A DNA stretch of 8,679 nucleotides from Gammaproteobacteria bacterium RIFCSPHIGHO2_02_FULL_42_13 (GTDB lineage: Bacteria; Pseudomonadota; Gammaproteobacteria; UBA12402), in contig MGXQ01000044.1 of NCBI GenBank assembly GCA_001801405.1, positions 9,155-17,833 on the forward strand, read 5' to 3'. The stretch's first letter is position 1. The number at the start of each line of letters is the position of its first letter. This document shows, one piece after another, positions 1-6,008 of the stretch. Below the pieces are notes generated by a model. That model ran no database searches, was not told the origin of the DNA, and saw nothing but the letters and a program-made list of their open reading frames with translations. The position numbers and the translations under genes were made by a program.

Positions 1-136
1 CTCCTGCTCCTCCTGCTGCTGCTCCTGCTGCTCCTGCTGCTCCTGCTGCTGGTGGTGGTGCTGGTGCTGGTGCTGGTGCTGGTGCTCCTGCTGGTGTTCC
101 TGCCGGTGCTGGTGGTGCTGCTGCTCCTCCTGCTGC
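1..136 (-). repeat. Ala/Gly/Pro triplet-rich low-complexity tract at the left edge
   Basis: Almost pure GCA, GGA and CCA codons on the minus strand, encoding residues from about 734 of the large protein. It includes alternating Pro-Ala and Gly-Ala-Ala runs and continues beyond the window. The total length is therefore unknown. Confidence 0.7.
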
Positions 137-2335
137 TATTTGAAGTAGATGTTGTTGCTTACCCGCGTTAAGCGATGTATGCATATTGCCTGCCTCGGTA
201 CGGAGCCGATCAAATAGTGCGGTATCCGCCGCGTCAATTTCTGCAGGAGGATCAGGTTGCAGTTGCCCATTTAATCTCCTGACGATGCTATTTTCAGGAA
301 TACCAAAACTCTCACGCAATAGTTGATAAGCGAACTGCAATGTGCGTAGTTCGAGTGCATCTAAATAAATAGGATGCGCTTGATTAATATTTCCCATATT
401 ATGAACCAATGCCGCTAAGGTTTTTGGTAATGATCTTAATACGTTATCAGGTTCGAGCGCTTGGCTTATTTCAACGAAGGGTTGGCCGTTGTTTGTATGA
501 AATGTTGCGTGCGCGTAGCGTGCGTTGGAAGTATGAATGTCTCTTGTTTGTGGTGTTTGGGTTTTTAATTCGTGATTAACCTCATATTCTTGTCGCTGGC
601 CGGCGTCTCCGGCAGCAGCAGCCGGACGTCGATTGCCAACAAAATAAAAAAATTGATGATGGCCTGCTAGTGGTGATGCTGGTGGTGCTCCTGCTGCTGG
701 TGGTGGTGCTCCTCCTGCTGGTGGTGCTGTTCCTCCTGCTCCTGCTGCTGTAGCACCGTCGCCTGCTGGTGCTGGTGCGTGTTGTGTTGGTGGTTGTGTT
801 CCTCCTGCTCCTGTTGTTACTGGTGCTGCTGCTTGATGTGGGGGAGCAGATGGTGATGAAAAGAAGCCTGGTGGTGTCGCTGCTGGCGGCGGTGCTGCTG
901 GTGCGGTAGATGATGCAGAGAAGGCTGCTGCTGGTGCGGTAGATGATGCAGAGAGGGCCGGTCTTCTTACTGTTCCTGCTGCCGGCGCTGATGCTGGTGC
1001 TGACCCTCCTTCTTCGGAATCTGATGCTACACCTAATAATGCTGCGGTATTTAATGTTGTCTGCATGTCGGAAGTAAGGACTGGATTTATGGTGGCTGTA
1101 GGCATGCTGTCTTCTACTGCTGCTGCTCCTGCTCTCAGGGTATCTAATGTTCCGGCGCGCATGGTGGCTGTGTCAACACCCGCGCTGCCTGCTCCTTCGG
1201 CTGGTGGTGGTTCTCTGCGAACATTACCACCGCCGCCACCGGCGCCTGCTCCTGCTCTTTTGAATAGTTTCGCTAGCGTTGCTGCTATTTTTGCTACTAT
1301 TCCTGTTGGTGCTGGTGCTGCCTCGTCTAGTGGTTGTGCTTCTTCGCCGTCTATTGTCGATCGGACGGCGTCGAAACGAGCGTCTTCGTCGAGAGCAGCA
1401 GCAGCGGCAGCAGCAGTTAGAGTATCACCGAATTCATCGCCCACACCGCCATCATCGCTGCCGCCTGCAGTGTCATAATAGGCACTTGCTCCTGCTCCTG
1501 CTCCTTCGCGTCGTTCCGCTGGTGGTGGTGCTAAAGAGATCCGGAAGTCTTGCATGATTGTTTGATCGGCAGGCAAGACTTCTTCTGTTGTCCGTCGACG
1601 TATATGTTGTCCAGCAACTTTAAGGAAATTGTTTATTCGTGGTCGTAGTGGTTCAGGTTGTTCCGCTGTTTCTAATTCTCCAAAAACGCCACGCCTGTCG
1701 GCATTAAATTTGGCGTGATAATCCGCTATACTCTCAAAAGTGTCTGCAGGAATATCTGCATAGCGAGCGTAATAGTGTCCTTCTCGCGCAGGTCGATAAA
1801 CGCCTAATTCGCCGTGATTTCCGCCTGCTCCGAATCCGCCTCCAAATATAGATTGCAAATACTTGTTATCGTCTTTTCCTTTAATCGGATAGAATATAGA
1901 AGATATCACAGAAACCATAAAGCCTAAACTATTTGCTAGGTGGATTAGATGGTGATAATTGCCTGGGCCTTTTCTTCCTAATGGCTCTTGCCATGCCATA
2001 TCGGTGTTTACTTTTTGCGCCACATAGTTTAAATAGTACTGTCGTAATACAGGGCCAAAAATTATTTGTTGTACACGTGGATGCGCCAAAGGATTAGTAG
2101 GGTTGTTATTAAACAACCTGCGGAGGTCTTCCCATGTAAATGCGTTTTCACCTGCTAAGCCATAATATCGGTTAAAATTATCTAGAAGTGCAGTGTAACC
2201 TTCTTCAAAACGATCGCTTGGGTTCGGCGGTAATTCAAATTTTATTAATCGTGGAATAAGGTTAAGCGTGACGACTTGCGCCCAACAATTTTGGCCGTAT
2301 GCTGACAAATTCACAAAACCTTCGGGTGCTGGCAT
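1..2335 (-). CDS. Large Ala/Gly/Pro-rich protein with possible papain/OTU-like cysteine peptidase N-terminal domain (effector candidate), 3' end outside window
   Basis: The frame is open from the ATG at 2335-2333 to the left edge: 778 codons, no stop, C-terminus missing. Residues 1-215 look globular and are not repetitive. They contain GQNCWAQ (Cys17), YHHLIH (about 127-132) and GHYYARY (His187). A Cys after a small/polar turn and a distal H-Y/W pair are typical of papain-fold and OTU-like peptidases, but I recognise no specific family. Residues about 270-558 are rich in Ala, Gly, Pro and Ser and include a cationic amphipathic stretch (345-360) and an 11-residue tandem repeat. Residues 559-733 are again non-repetitive and were not recognised. 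From 734 the Ala/Gly/Pro tract resumes. There is no obvious signal peptide. The start is supported by AAGAGA seven bases upstream. The gene is divergent from the LPS operon. A secreted host-directed protein is inference; the reading frame itself is well supported. Confidence 0.8.
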   Translation of the reverse strand, partial: MPAPEGFVNLSAYGQNCWAQVVTLNLIPRLIKFELPPNPSDRFEEGYTALLDNFNRYYGLAGENAFTWEDLRRLFNNNPTNPLAHPRVQQIIFGPVLRQYYLNYVAQKVNTDMAWQEPLGRKGPGNYHHLIHLANSLGFMVSVISSIFYPIKGKDDNKYLQSIFGGGFGAGGNHGELGVYRPAREGHYYARYADIPADTFESIADYHAKFNADRRGVFGELETAEQPEPLRPRINNFLKVAGQHIRRRTTEEVLPADQTIMQDFRISLAPPPAERREGAGAGASAYYDTAGGSDDGGVGDEFGDTLTAAAAAAALDEDARFDAVRSTIDGEEAQPLDEAAPAPTGIVAKIAATLAKLFKRAGAGAGGGGGNVRREPPPAEGAGSAGVDTATMRAGTLDTLRAGAAAVEDSMPTATINPVLTSDMQTTLNTAALLGVASDSEEGGSAPASAPAAGTVRRPALSASSTAPAAAFSASSTAPAAPPPAATPPGFFSSPSAPPHQAAAPVTTGAGGTQPPTQHAPAPAGDGATAAGAGGTAPPAGGAPPPAAGAPPASPLAGHHQFFYFVGNRRPAAAAGDAGQRQEYEVNHELKTQTPQTRDIHTSNARYAHATFHTNNGQPFVEISQALEPDNVLRSLPKTLAALVHNMGNINQAHPIYLDALELRTLQFAYQLLRESFGIPENSIVRRLNGQLQPDPPAEIDAADTALFDRLRTEAGNMHTSLNAGKQQHLLQIAAGGAAAPPAPAGTPAGAPAPAPAPAPPPAAGAAGAAGAAAGGAG
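662..1020 (-). repeat. Ala/Gly/Pro triplet-rich low-complexity tract
   Basis: On the minus strand this tract is built mostly from the A-ending codons GCA, GGA, CCA and ACA, seen on the plus strand as TGC, TCC, TGG and TGT triplets. It encodes an Ala/Gly/Pro/Ser-rich region of the large protein (residues about 439-558). Near-uniform codon choice suggests growth by triplet slippage rather than selection on single residues. Confidence 0.65.
894..959 (-). repeat. Tandem 33-nt repeat (11-residue SASSTAPAA unit)
   Basis: The 28 bases at 894-921 recur identically at 927-954, giving a 33-nt period. On the minus strand they encode two SASSTAPAA units with variable flanking residues. The period preserves the reading frame. 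Confidence 0.7.
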
Positions 2336-2342
2336 AATACGA

Positions 2343-2348
2343 TCTCTT
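2343..2348 (-). promoter_or_regulatory. Ribosome binding site of the large minus-strand gene
   Basis: On the minus strand AAGAGA lies seven bases before the ATG at 2335. It supports that start codon and the view that the long repetitive frame is translated. Confidence 0.55.
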
Positions 2349-2363
2349 GATTATTCTCTATTC

Positions 2364-2390
2364 ACTATAAAGATAGCAGAGAAATGTTAA
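2364..2390 (-). promoter_or_regulatory. Possible sigma70-type promoter of the large minus-strand gene
   Basis: On the minus strand TTAACA (2390-2385, five of six to TTGACA) is followed after 15 bases by TATAGT (2369-2364, five of six to TATAAT). The spacer is two bases shorter than ideal, so this is tentative. It would give a leader of about 20-25 nt containing the ribosome binding site. Confidence 0.3.
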
Positions 2391-2401
2391 GGCACCCTTA
2401 A
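2387..2401. promoter_or_regulatory. Short palindrome overlapping the candidate -35 (possible operator)
   Basis: TTAAGG, a three-base centre CAC, then CCTTAA form a perfect 6-bp inverted repeat overlapping the candidate -35 hexamer of the minus-strand gene. Its position would suit a repressor or activator site. No specific regulator can be named. Confidence 0.25.
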
Positions 2402-2469
2402 ATTGGGTAAAAAATTGGGGTTATTTTGAGGGTATTGGTGGGTTTGGGCTCGATATCCGGGATAACTGA

Positions 2470-2625
2470 CCTCCGGGCTCAACAGCTGACTTTGCTCAAA
2501 TATTACGGCAAGTACAATGTTTTTAAATATTGCCAAAATAAGGCGGCCTGAGCCCGGAGGACCTGAGCCTGGAGGGCAGTAATCCCCTGAGCACGGAGGT
2601 TGTCACTAAGTCCCTGCCCAGGAGG
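2470..2625. repeat. Cluster of degenerate CCTGAGCCCGGAGG repeats, direct and inverted
   Basis: CCTGAGCCCGGAGG (2547-2560) is followed by CCTGAGCCTGGAGG (2562-2575), CCTGAGCACGGAGG (2586-2599) and a degenerate CCTGCCCAGGAGG (2613-2625). An inverted copy, CCTCCGGGCTCA at 2470-2481, is perfectly complementary over 12 bp to 2549-2560. A smaller complementary pair, GGCAA (2507-2511) and TTGCC (2530-2534), lies between these arms. I see no protein-coding sense in it. It may be a decayed intergenic repeat family or a structured leader. Confidence 0.55.
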
Positions 2626-2688
2626 TCGCTTTGTTCGTAAATATGCGATAGCATCAGGGTTTTTATTGTATCAGAGATATGTTTTGAT

Positions 2689-2830
2689 GTTGTCATCCCC
2701 GGTGCTGTGCAATGGCACAGCAGCCGGGGATCCATAGATCAATAAGTCAAATATTGAAACATTGATCAGAATCGGGGTTGATTTAGGAATGGATCCCCGA
2801 CAAATGCTACGCATTTTCGGGGATGACAAC
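2689..2830. repeat. REPIN-like palindromic element, 142 bp, with 13-bp terminal inverted repeats
   Basis: The ends GTTGTCATCCCCG (2689-2701) and CGGGGATGACAAC (2818-2830) are perfect inverted repeats. Each end carries its own hairpin. The left one has a 16-bp stem (2695-2710 with 2715-2731, one bulged G, loop AATG). The right one pairs 2793-2807 with 2811-2824 (one bulged C, loop TAC). The inner flanks CGGGGATCCAT (2725-2735) and ATGGATCCCCG (2789-2799) also match as inverted repeats, as do GATCAAT (2737-2743) and ATTGATC (2761-2767). Two REP-like palindromes facing each other is the arrangement called REPIN or BIME. GTCATCCCCG-type palindromes are common intergenic repeats in many proteobacteria, including intracellular ones. 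The right end stops 21 bases before the waaF start. Confidence 0.75.
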
Positions 2831-2842
2831 GGCAGCGATGAC

Positions 2843-2847
2843 GGGAG
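2843..2847 (+). promoter_or_regulatory. Ribosome binding site deciding the waaF start
   Basis: GGGAG ends four bases before the ATG at 2852. It favours this start over the in-frame TTG at 2762, which lies inside the repeat element and would add 30 residues unlike any heptosyltransferase N-terminus. Confidence 0.55.
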
Positions 2848-2851
2848 ATGC

Positions 2852-3862
2852 ATGAAAATCCTCATTATTGGTCCGGCGTGGATCGGTGACATGATTATGG
2901 CGCAGACGCTGTTCAAACGGCTAAAAACCGAACACCCTGGCTGTGAAATCGATGTGTTGGCGCCTGATTGGACAAAACCACTTTTGGATCGTATGCCTGA
3001 GGTGCGGCAGGCTGTATCGATGCCGATTGGGCATGGACAGCTGAAATTATTGGCGCGCTATCGGATTGGTCGGCAACTGCGTGATAAATACGATTGGGCG
3101 ATTGTGTTGCCGAATTCGTTTAAGTCTGCACTCATTCCATTTTTTGCGCGCATTCCAAAACGTACAGGGTTTGTGGGCGAATGTCGTTATGGATTATTAA
3201 ACGATGTGATTAAATTGGATAAACAAAAATATCCGTTGATGGTTGAACGGTTTGTGTTATTGGGTGGTGCATTGCCAAAAAAATATGAGTGGCCAAAATT
3301 AATTGCCAAAAAACCGGATTTAGAAAATGTTGATTTAACAAAAAAAATATTAGCATTATGTCCAGGTGCTGCATTTGGCCCAGCAAAACGTTGGCCGTAT
3401 TTTGGTGAGCTGGCGAATTTATGTTTGAATGATGATTGGCAAGTGTGGTTGTTTGGTTCAAACGCGGATGCAGAGATTGCAAATGAGATTAATGCAAAAA
3501 CAAATAATCGTTGCGTTGATTTAACGGGGCAAACAAATTTAGCGCGAGCGATTGATTTATTGTCGGTGGTGAGCGCGGTGGTGACGAATGATTCGGGACT
3601 CATGCATGTTGCGTGCGCACTCGATCGGCGTGTGATTGCGTTGTACGGATCGTCGAGTCCTGATTTTACACCGCCGTTGAGTGAACACGCGAAAAAATTG
3701 TGGTTACACATTGAATGCAGTCCATGTTTTGAGCGCGTTTGTCCGTTAAAACATTTTAATTGTATGCGAAAGTTGTCGGTTGAAATGGTTGTTTCGCAGC
3801 TCAGAGCTGATAAAACCCATGCTGTGACTGGCTTAGAGCAGCTCAGAGCTGCACAGGATTAA
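2852..3862 (+). CDS. waaF: ADP-heptose--LPS heptosyltransferase II (WaaF)
   Basis: Transfers the second L-glycero-D-manno-heptose from ADP-heptose onto heptose I of the LPS inner core, at the cytoplasmic face of the inner membrane. The 336-residue product is close to the usual length of about 345. It is a GT-B enzyme of family GT9. The N-terminus MKILIIGPAWIGD is typical for WaaF, with Asp13 in the acceptor-side loop. PGAAFGPAKRWP (171-182) and NDSGLMHVA (246-254) are the C-domain donor-binding motifs, followed by a Cys cluster (289, 292, 297, 304) also usual in WaaF. The start at 2852 is set by homology and the GGGAG site. The C-terminal tail contains a duplicated QLRA encoded by two identical 14-bp palindromes. 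First gene of the operon; waaC starts five bases after its stop. Confidence 0.95.
   Translation: MKILIIGPAWIGDMIMAQTLFKRLKTEHPGCEIDVLAPDWTKPLLDRMPEVRQAVSMPIGHGQLKLLARYRIGRQLRDKYDWAIVLPNSFKSALIPFFARIPKRTGFVGECRYGLLNDVIKLDKQKYPLMVERFVLLGGALPKKYEWPKLIAKKPDLENVDLTKKILALCPGAAFGPAKRWPYFGELANLCLNDDWQVWLFGSNADAEIANEINAKTNNRCVDLTGQTNLARAIDLLSVVSAVVTNDSGLMHVACALDRRVIALYGSSSPDFTPPLSEHAKKLWLHIECSPCFERVCPLKHFNCMRKLSVEMVVSQLRADKTHAVTGLEQLRAAQD
3796..3851. repeat. Two identical 14-bp palindromic repeats in the 3' end of waaF
   Basis: GCAGCTCAGAGCTG occurs at 3796-3809 and 3838-3851. Each copy contains the perfect palindrome CAGCTC-A-GAGCTG. They encode the two QLRA stretches in the WaaF tail and lie just before the waaC start. 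Confidence 0.7.
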
Positions 3863-3867
3863 ATGAT

Positions 3868-4899
3868 ATGAAAATATTGATTGTTAAAACATCATCGATG
3901 GGCGACGTCATTCATATGTTGACGGCGCTCTCGGATGCGGGTCAATTATTGAATGATGTGACGTTTGATTGGGTGGTGGAAGAGGGGTTTGCTGAAATTC
4001 CCGCGTGGCATCCGCTTGTTAAGCGTGTCATTCCGTTTGCGCTGCGACGTTGGCGCAAAAAAATAATTCGCAGTTTGTGCAGCAGAGAGTTTTGGCGATT
4101 TTGGCGCGAGTTGCGCAAAACAAAATATGATGTGGTGGTCGATGCGCAAGGGCTAATAAAAAGCGCGGCCGTGACTTATTTTGCGCGGGGCAAAAAAATC
4201 GGTCTCGATAAAAAATCATTGACAGAAAAGTTAGCGCGCTTTGCCTATCAAAAAAAATTGTCTGTTGATATTACGCAACATGCGGTGTGGCGCATGCGTC
4301 ACTTGTTGGCGCTGGCATTAAATTATGAAGTGCCGAATACAGAACCCAATTATGGTTTGTCGCGCACGCAATTTAAAAACTTATCGCAAGCGTATCAACC
4401 GTATATTTTATTTTTGCATGGTACGACGTGGAAAACAAAATGTTGGCCAAAATATTATTGGATGCGGTTGGCGAAATTAGTTGCCTCGTCAAATTATAAA
4501 GCCGTGTTGCCGTGGTATACGCTAGAGGAAGAAGAGCGGGCAAACGCAGTGGCCAGCCAAGTAGTGGCAGCAAAAGTTTTGCCGTCGTTGTCACTCTCAC
4601 AGATGGCAGGCGTGATTGCGCATGCAGTTGCAGTGGTGACAGTGGATACGGGTTTGGGTCATTTGTCGGCGGCGTTAAATATGCCGACGGTTGCACTGTA
4701 TGGCCCGACAGATCCGAATTGGATTGGTATTAAAGGGCAAACTACGGTATGGTTAGATTCTGCATTTGAATGCGTGCATTGCGATAGTCGGGATTGTCAT
4801 TATCAAAAAACGGCGGCGGTGTTTCCAGCATGTTTTTCAAGTGTGACACCGGAGTTGGTGTGGGAAGCATTAAAAAATATGATCTCGAAGAAGAGATAA
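3868..4899 (+). CDS. waaC: ADP-heptose--LPS heptosyltransferase I (WaaC)
   Basis: Adds the first heptose from ADP-heptose to Kdo2-lipid A; GT-B fold, family GT9, acting at the cytoplasmic face of the inner membrane. The 343 residues begin MKILIVKTSSMGD, the WaaC signature, with Asp13 at the position of the catalytic base in the E. coli enzyme. HGTTWKTKCWP (184-194) supplies the phosphate-binding Thr/Lys residues, and VDTGLGHLSAAL (259-270) is the ADP-heptose motif with Asp260. The C-terminus carries Cys302, 305, 310 and 322, a cluster more often noted in WaaF. It is slightly longer than the roughly 320 residues of E. coli WaaC. It starts five bases after waaF, with AGGA (3855-3858) nine bases upstream inside the waaF 3' end, so translation is probably coupled. 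Confidence 0.95.
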   Translation: MKILIVKTSSMGDVIHMLTALSDAGQLLNDVTFDWVVEEGFAEIPAWHPLVKRVIPFALRRWRKKIIRSLCSREFWRFWRELRKTKYDVVVDAQGLIKSAAVTYFARGKKIGLDKKSLTEKLARFAYQKKLSVDITQHAVWRMRHLLALALNYEVPNTEPNYGLSRTQFKNLSQAYQPYILFLHGTTWKTKCWPKYYWMRLAKLVASSNYKAVLPWYTLEEEERANAVASQVVAAKVLPSLSLSQMAGVIAHAVAVVTVDTGLGHLSAALNMPTVALYGPTDPNWIGIKGQTTVWLDSAFECVHCDSRDCHYQKTAAVFPACFSSVTPELVWEALKNMISKKR

Positions 4900-4904
4900 A
4901 TAGT

Positions 4905-6008
4905 ATGCGATTAGCTTTTTGTATTTTTCAGTATTTTCCGTTTGGGGGATTGCAGCGCGATTTTTTTCGCATTGCATCGGAATGTGTGCGTCGCGGACAT
5001 CACGTGGATATTTATGTGGCCGATTGGCAAGGTGATACATTGAAAGGTGCGGCGATTACCGTGATTCCTATTGCGGCGATGACCAATCATCAAAGCATGA
5101 TGGCCTATGCAAAGCAGGTCGGGAAAATTTTGAAAAAAACAAAATACGATGTCGTGATTGGATTTAATAAAATGCCGGAGCTCAATATTTATTTTGCTGG
5201 TGATGTTTGTCTGAAAGCGCGCCTCACAAAAGAACGAAAATTTTTGCGCGGCATTTTACAGCGGTATCGTCAATATTTATGGTTGGAGCGCGCGGTGTTT
5301 GAGGAAAAATCTAAAACGAAAATTTTTGTGTTAACCGAACAACAAATCGACGATTATCGAACATTTTATCAAACGTCCAAAGATCGGTTTGTATTATTGC
5401 CGCCGGGCATTGCGCAGAATAGATTATCATCAAAAGAAATGTTATCCATTCGTATCGAGTATCGTGATCGATTGCTCGAAGAGGAGGATATTTTTTTGTT
5501 TTTATTTGTGGCGAGTCATTTTCAGACAAAGGGATTGGATCGCGCGATTCGCGCACTGGCGAGTTTAAAGGACGATCGATCGAGCTTGTTAGTGATAGGT
5601 GGCGATCGCTTGTCGTCTTTTAGACGATTGGCGCGGCATTTAAACGTGGAGCGACGCGTTAAATTTATTGGTGCGCAAGACGAGTTGTCAAATTATTTTT
5701 TAGCAGCGGATACGCTTGTGCATCCTTCGCGAGTGGATTCTGCTGGGATGGTTTTGTTGGAAGCGTTAAGTTTTGGCTTGCCGATTATTACGACGGATGT
5801 CTGCGGTTATGCGTTTCATGTCAATCGTGCTCAGGCGGGCGCAGTCTTGTTGTCGCCGTTTGATCAGCAAATATTGAATGAAGCGTTGGCGGATATGCTG
5901 GATGGTGAAAAATGTTATACTTGGCGCGATAATGCGTTAAATTATGCGAGTGATACGGATTTATATAGCTTGGTTAAAACCGCCGTTAATTTTATTGAAG
6001 CAGTGTAA
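4905..6008 (+). CDS. waaG: LPS core glucosyltransferase I (WaaG)
   Basis: Retaining GT-B glycosyltransferase of family GT4 that adds the first outer-core hexose (glucose in enterics) from UDP-sugar to heptose II. The 367 residues are near the E. coli length of 374. The N-terminus MRLAFCIFQYFPFGGLQRDF has the Gly14-Gly15 loop and Asp19. AGDVC (98-102) carries Asp100, and FQTKGLDRAI (206-215) carries Lys209 for the donor diphosphate. The retaining EX7E motif reads D278-SAGMVLL-E286, so its first Glu is Asp. The ATG at 4905 gives the conserved N-terminus, with AAGAGA eight bases upstream. An in-frame TTG at 4794 would lie inside waaC. It starts five bases after waaC and abuts waaP. The exact sugar added is not known here. 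Confidence 0.93.
   Translation: MRLAFCIFQYFPFGGLQRDFFRIASECVRRGHHVDIYVADWQGDTLKGAAITVIPIAAMTNHQSMMAYAKQVGKILKKTKYDVVIGFNKMPELNIYFAGDVCLKARLTKERKFLRGILQRYRQYLWLERAVFEEKSKTKIFVLTEQQIDDYRTFYQTSKDRFVLLPPGIAQNRLSSKEMLSIRIEYRDRLLEEEDIFLFLFVASHFQTKGLDRAIRALASLKDDRSSLLVIGGDRLSSFRRLARHLNVERRVKFIGAQDELSNYFLAADTLVHPSRVDSAGMVLLEALSFGLPIITTDVCGYAFHVNRAQAGAVLLSPFDQQILNEALADMLDGEKCYTWRDNALNYASDTDLYSLVKTAVNFIEAV

Larger units (their letters stand above)
2336..2851. other. Divergent intergenic region between the large minus-strand gene and the LPS operon
   Basis: About 516 bases without a convincing gene. It should hold the promoters of both divergent units. From left to right it contains a possible minus-strand promoter with a palindrome, five G-tracts (2405-2448), the GGAGG-type repeat cluster and the REPIN-like element. 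The stretch 2626-2688 shows nothing I can name. I found no convincing promoter for waaF, so its transcription may start within or just upstream of the palindromic element. Confidence 0.6.

Noticed and set aside
1065..1557. Plus-strand open frames rich in Ala/Pro or Leu/Arg
   Set aside because: They are antisense readings of the triplet-rich minus-strand gene. Repetitive sequence keeps several frames open, and their products show only biased runs without domain features.
2547..2625. CRISPR-like array
   Set aside because: The repeat units are only 14 bases, with spacings of 1, 10 and 13 bases and diverged copies. This does not fit CRISPR repeats and spacers.
2762..2851. Longer waaF beginning at TTG 2762
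   Set aside because: The extension lies inside the REPIN-like element. The conserved WaaF N-terminus starts exactly at the ATG at 2852.
2523..2916. Minus-strand small open frames over the intergenic repeats
   Set aside because: They read through the palindromic element and the start of waaF. The peptides are repeat translations, not conserved proteins.
4794..4904. Longer waaG beginning at TTG 4794
   Set aside because: It would overlap waaC by about 100 bases. The conserved WaaG N-terminus starts at the ATG at 4905.
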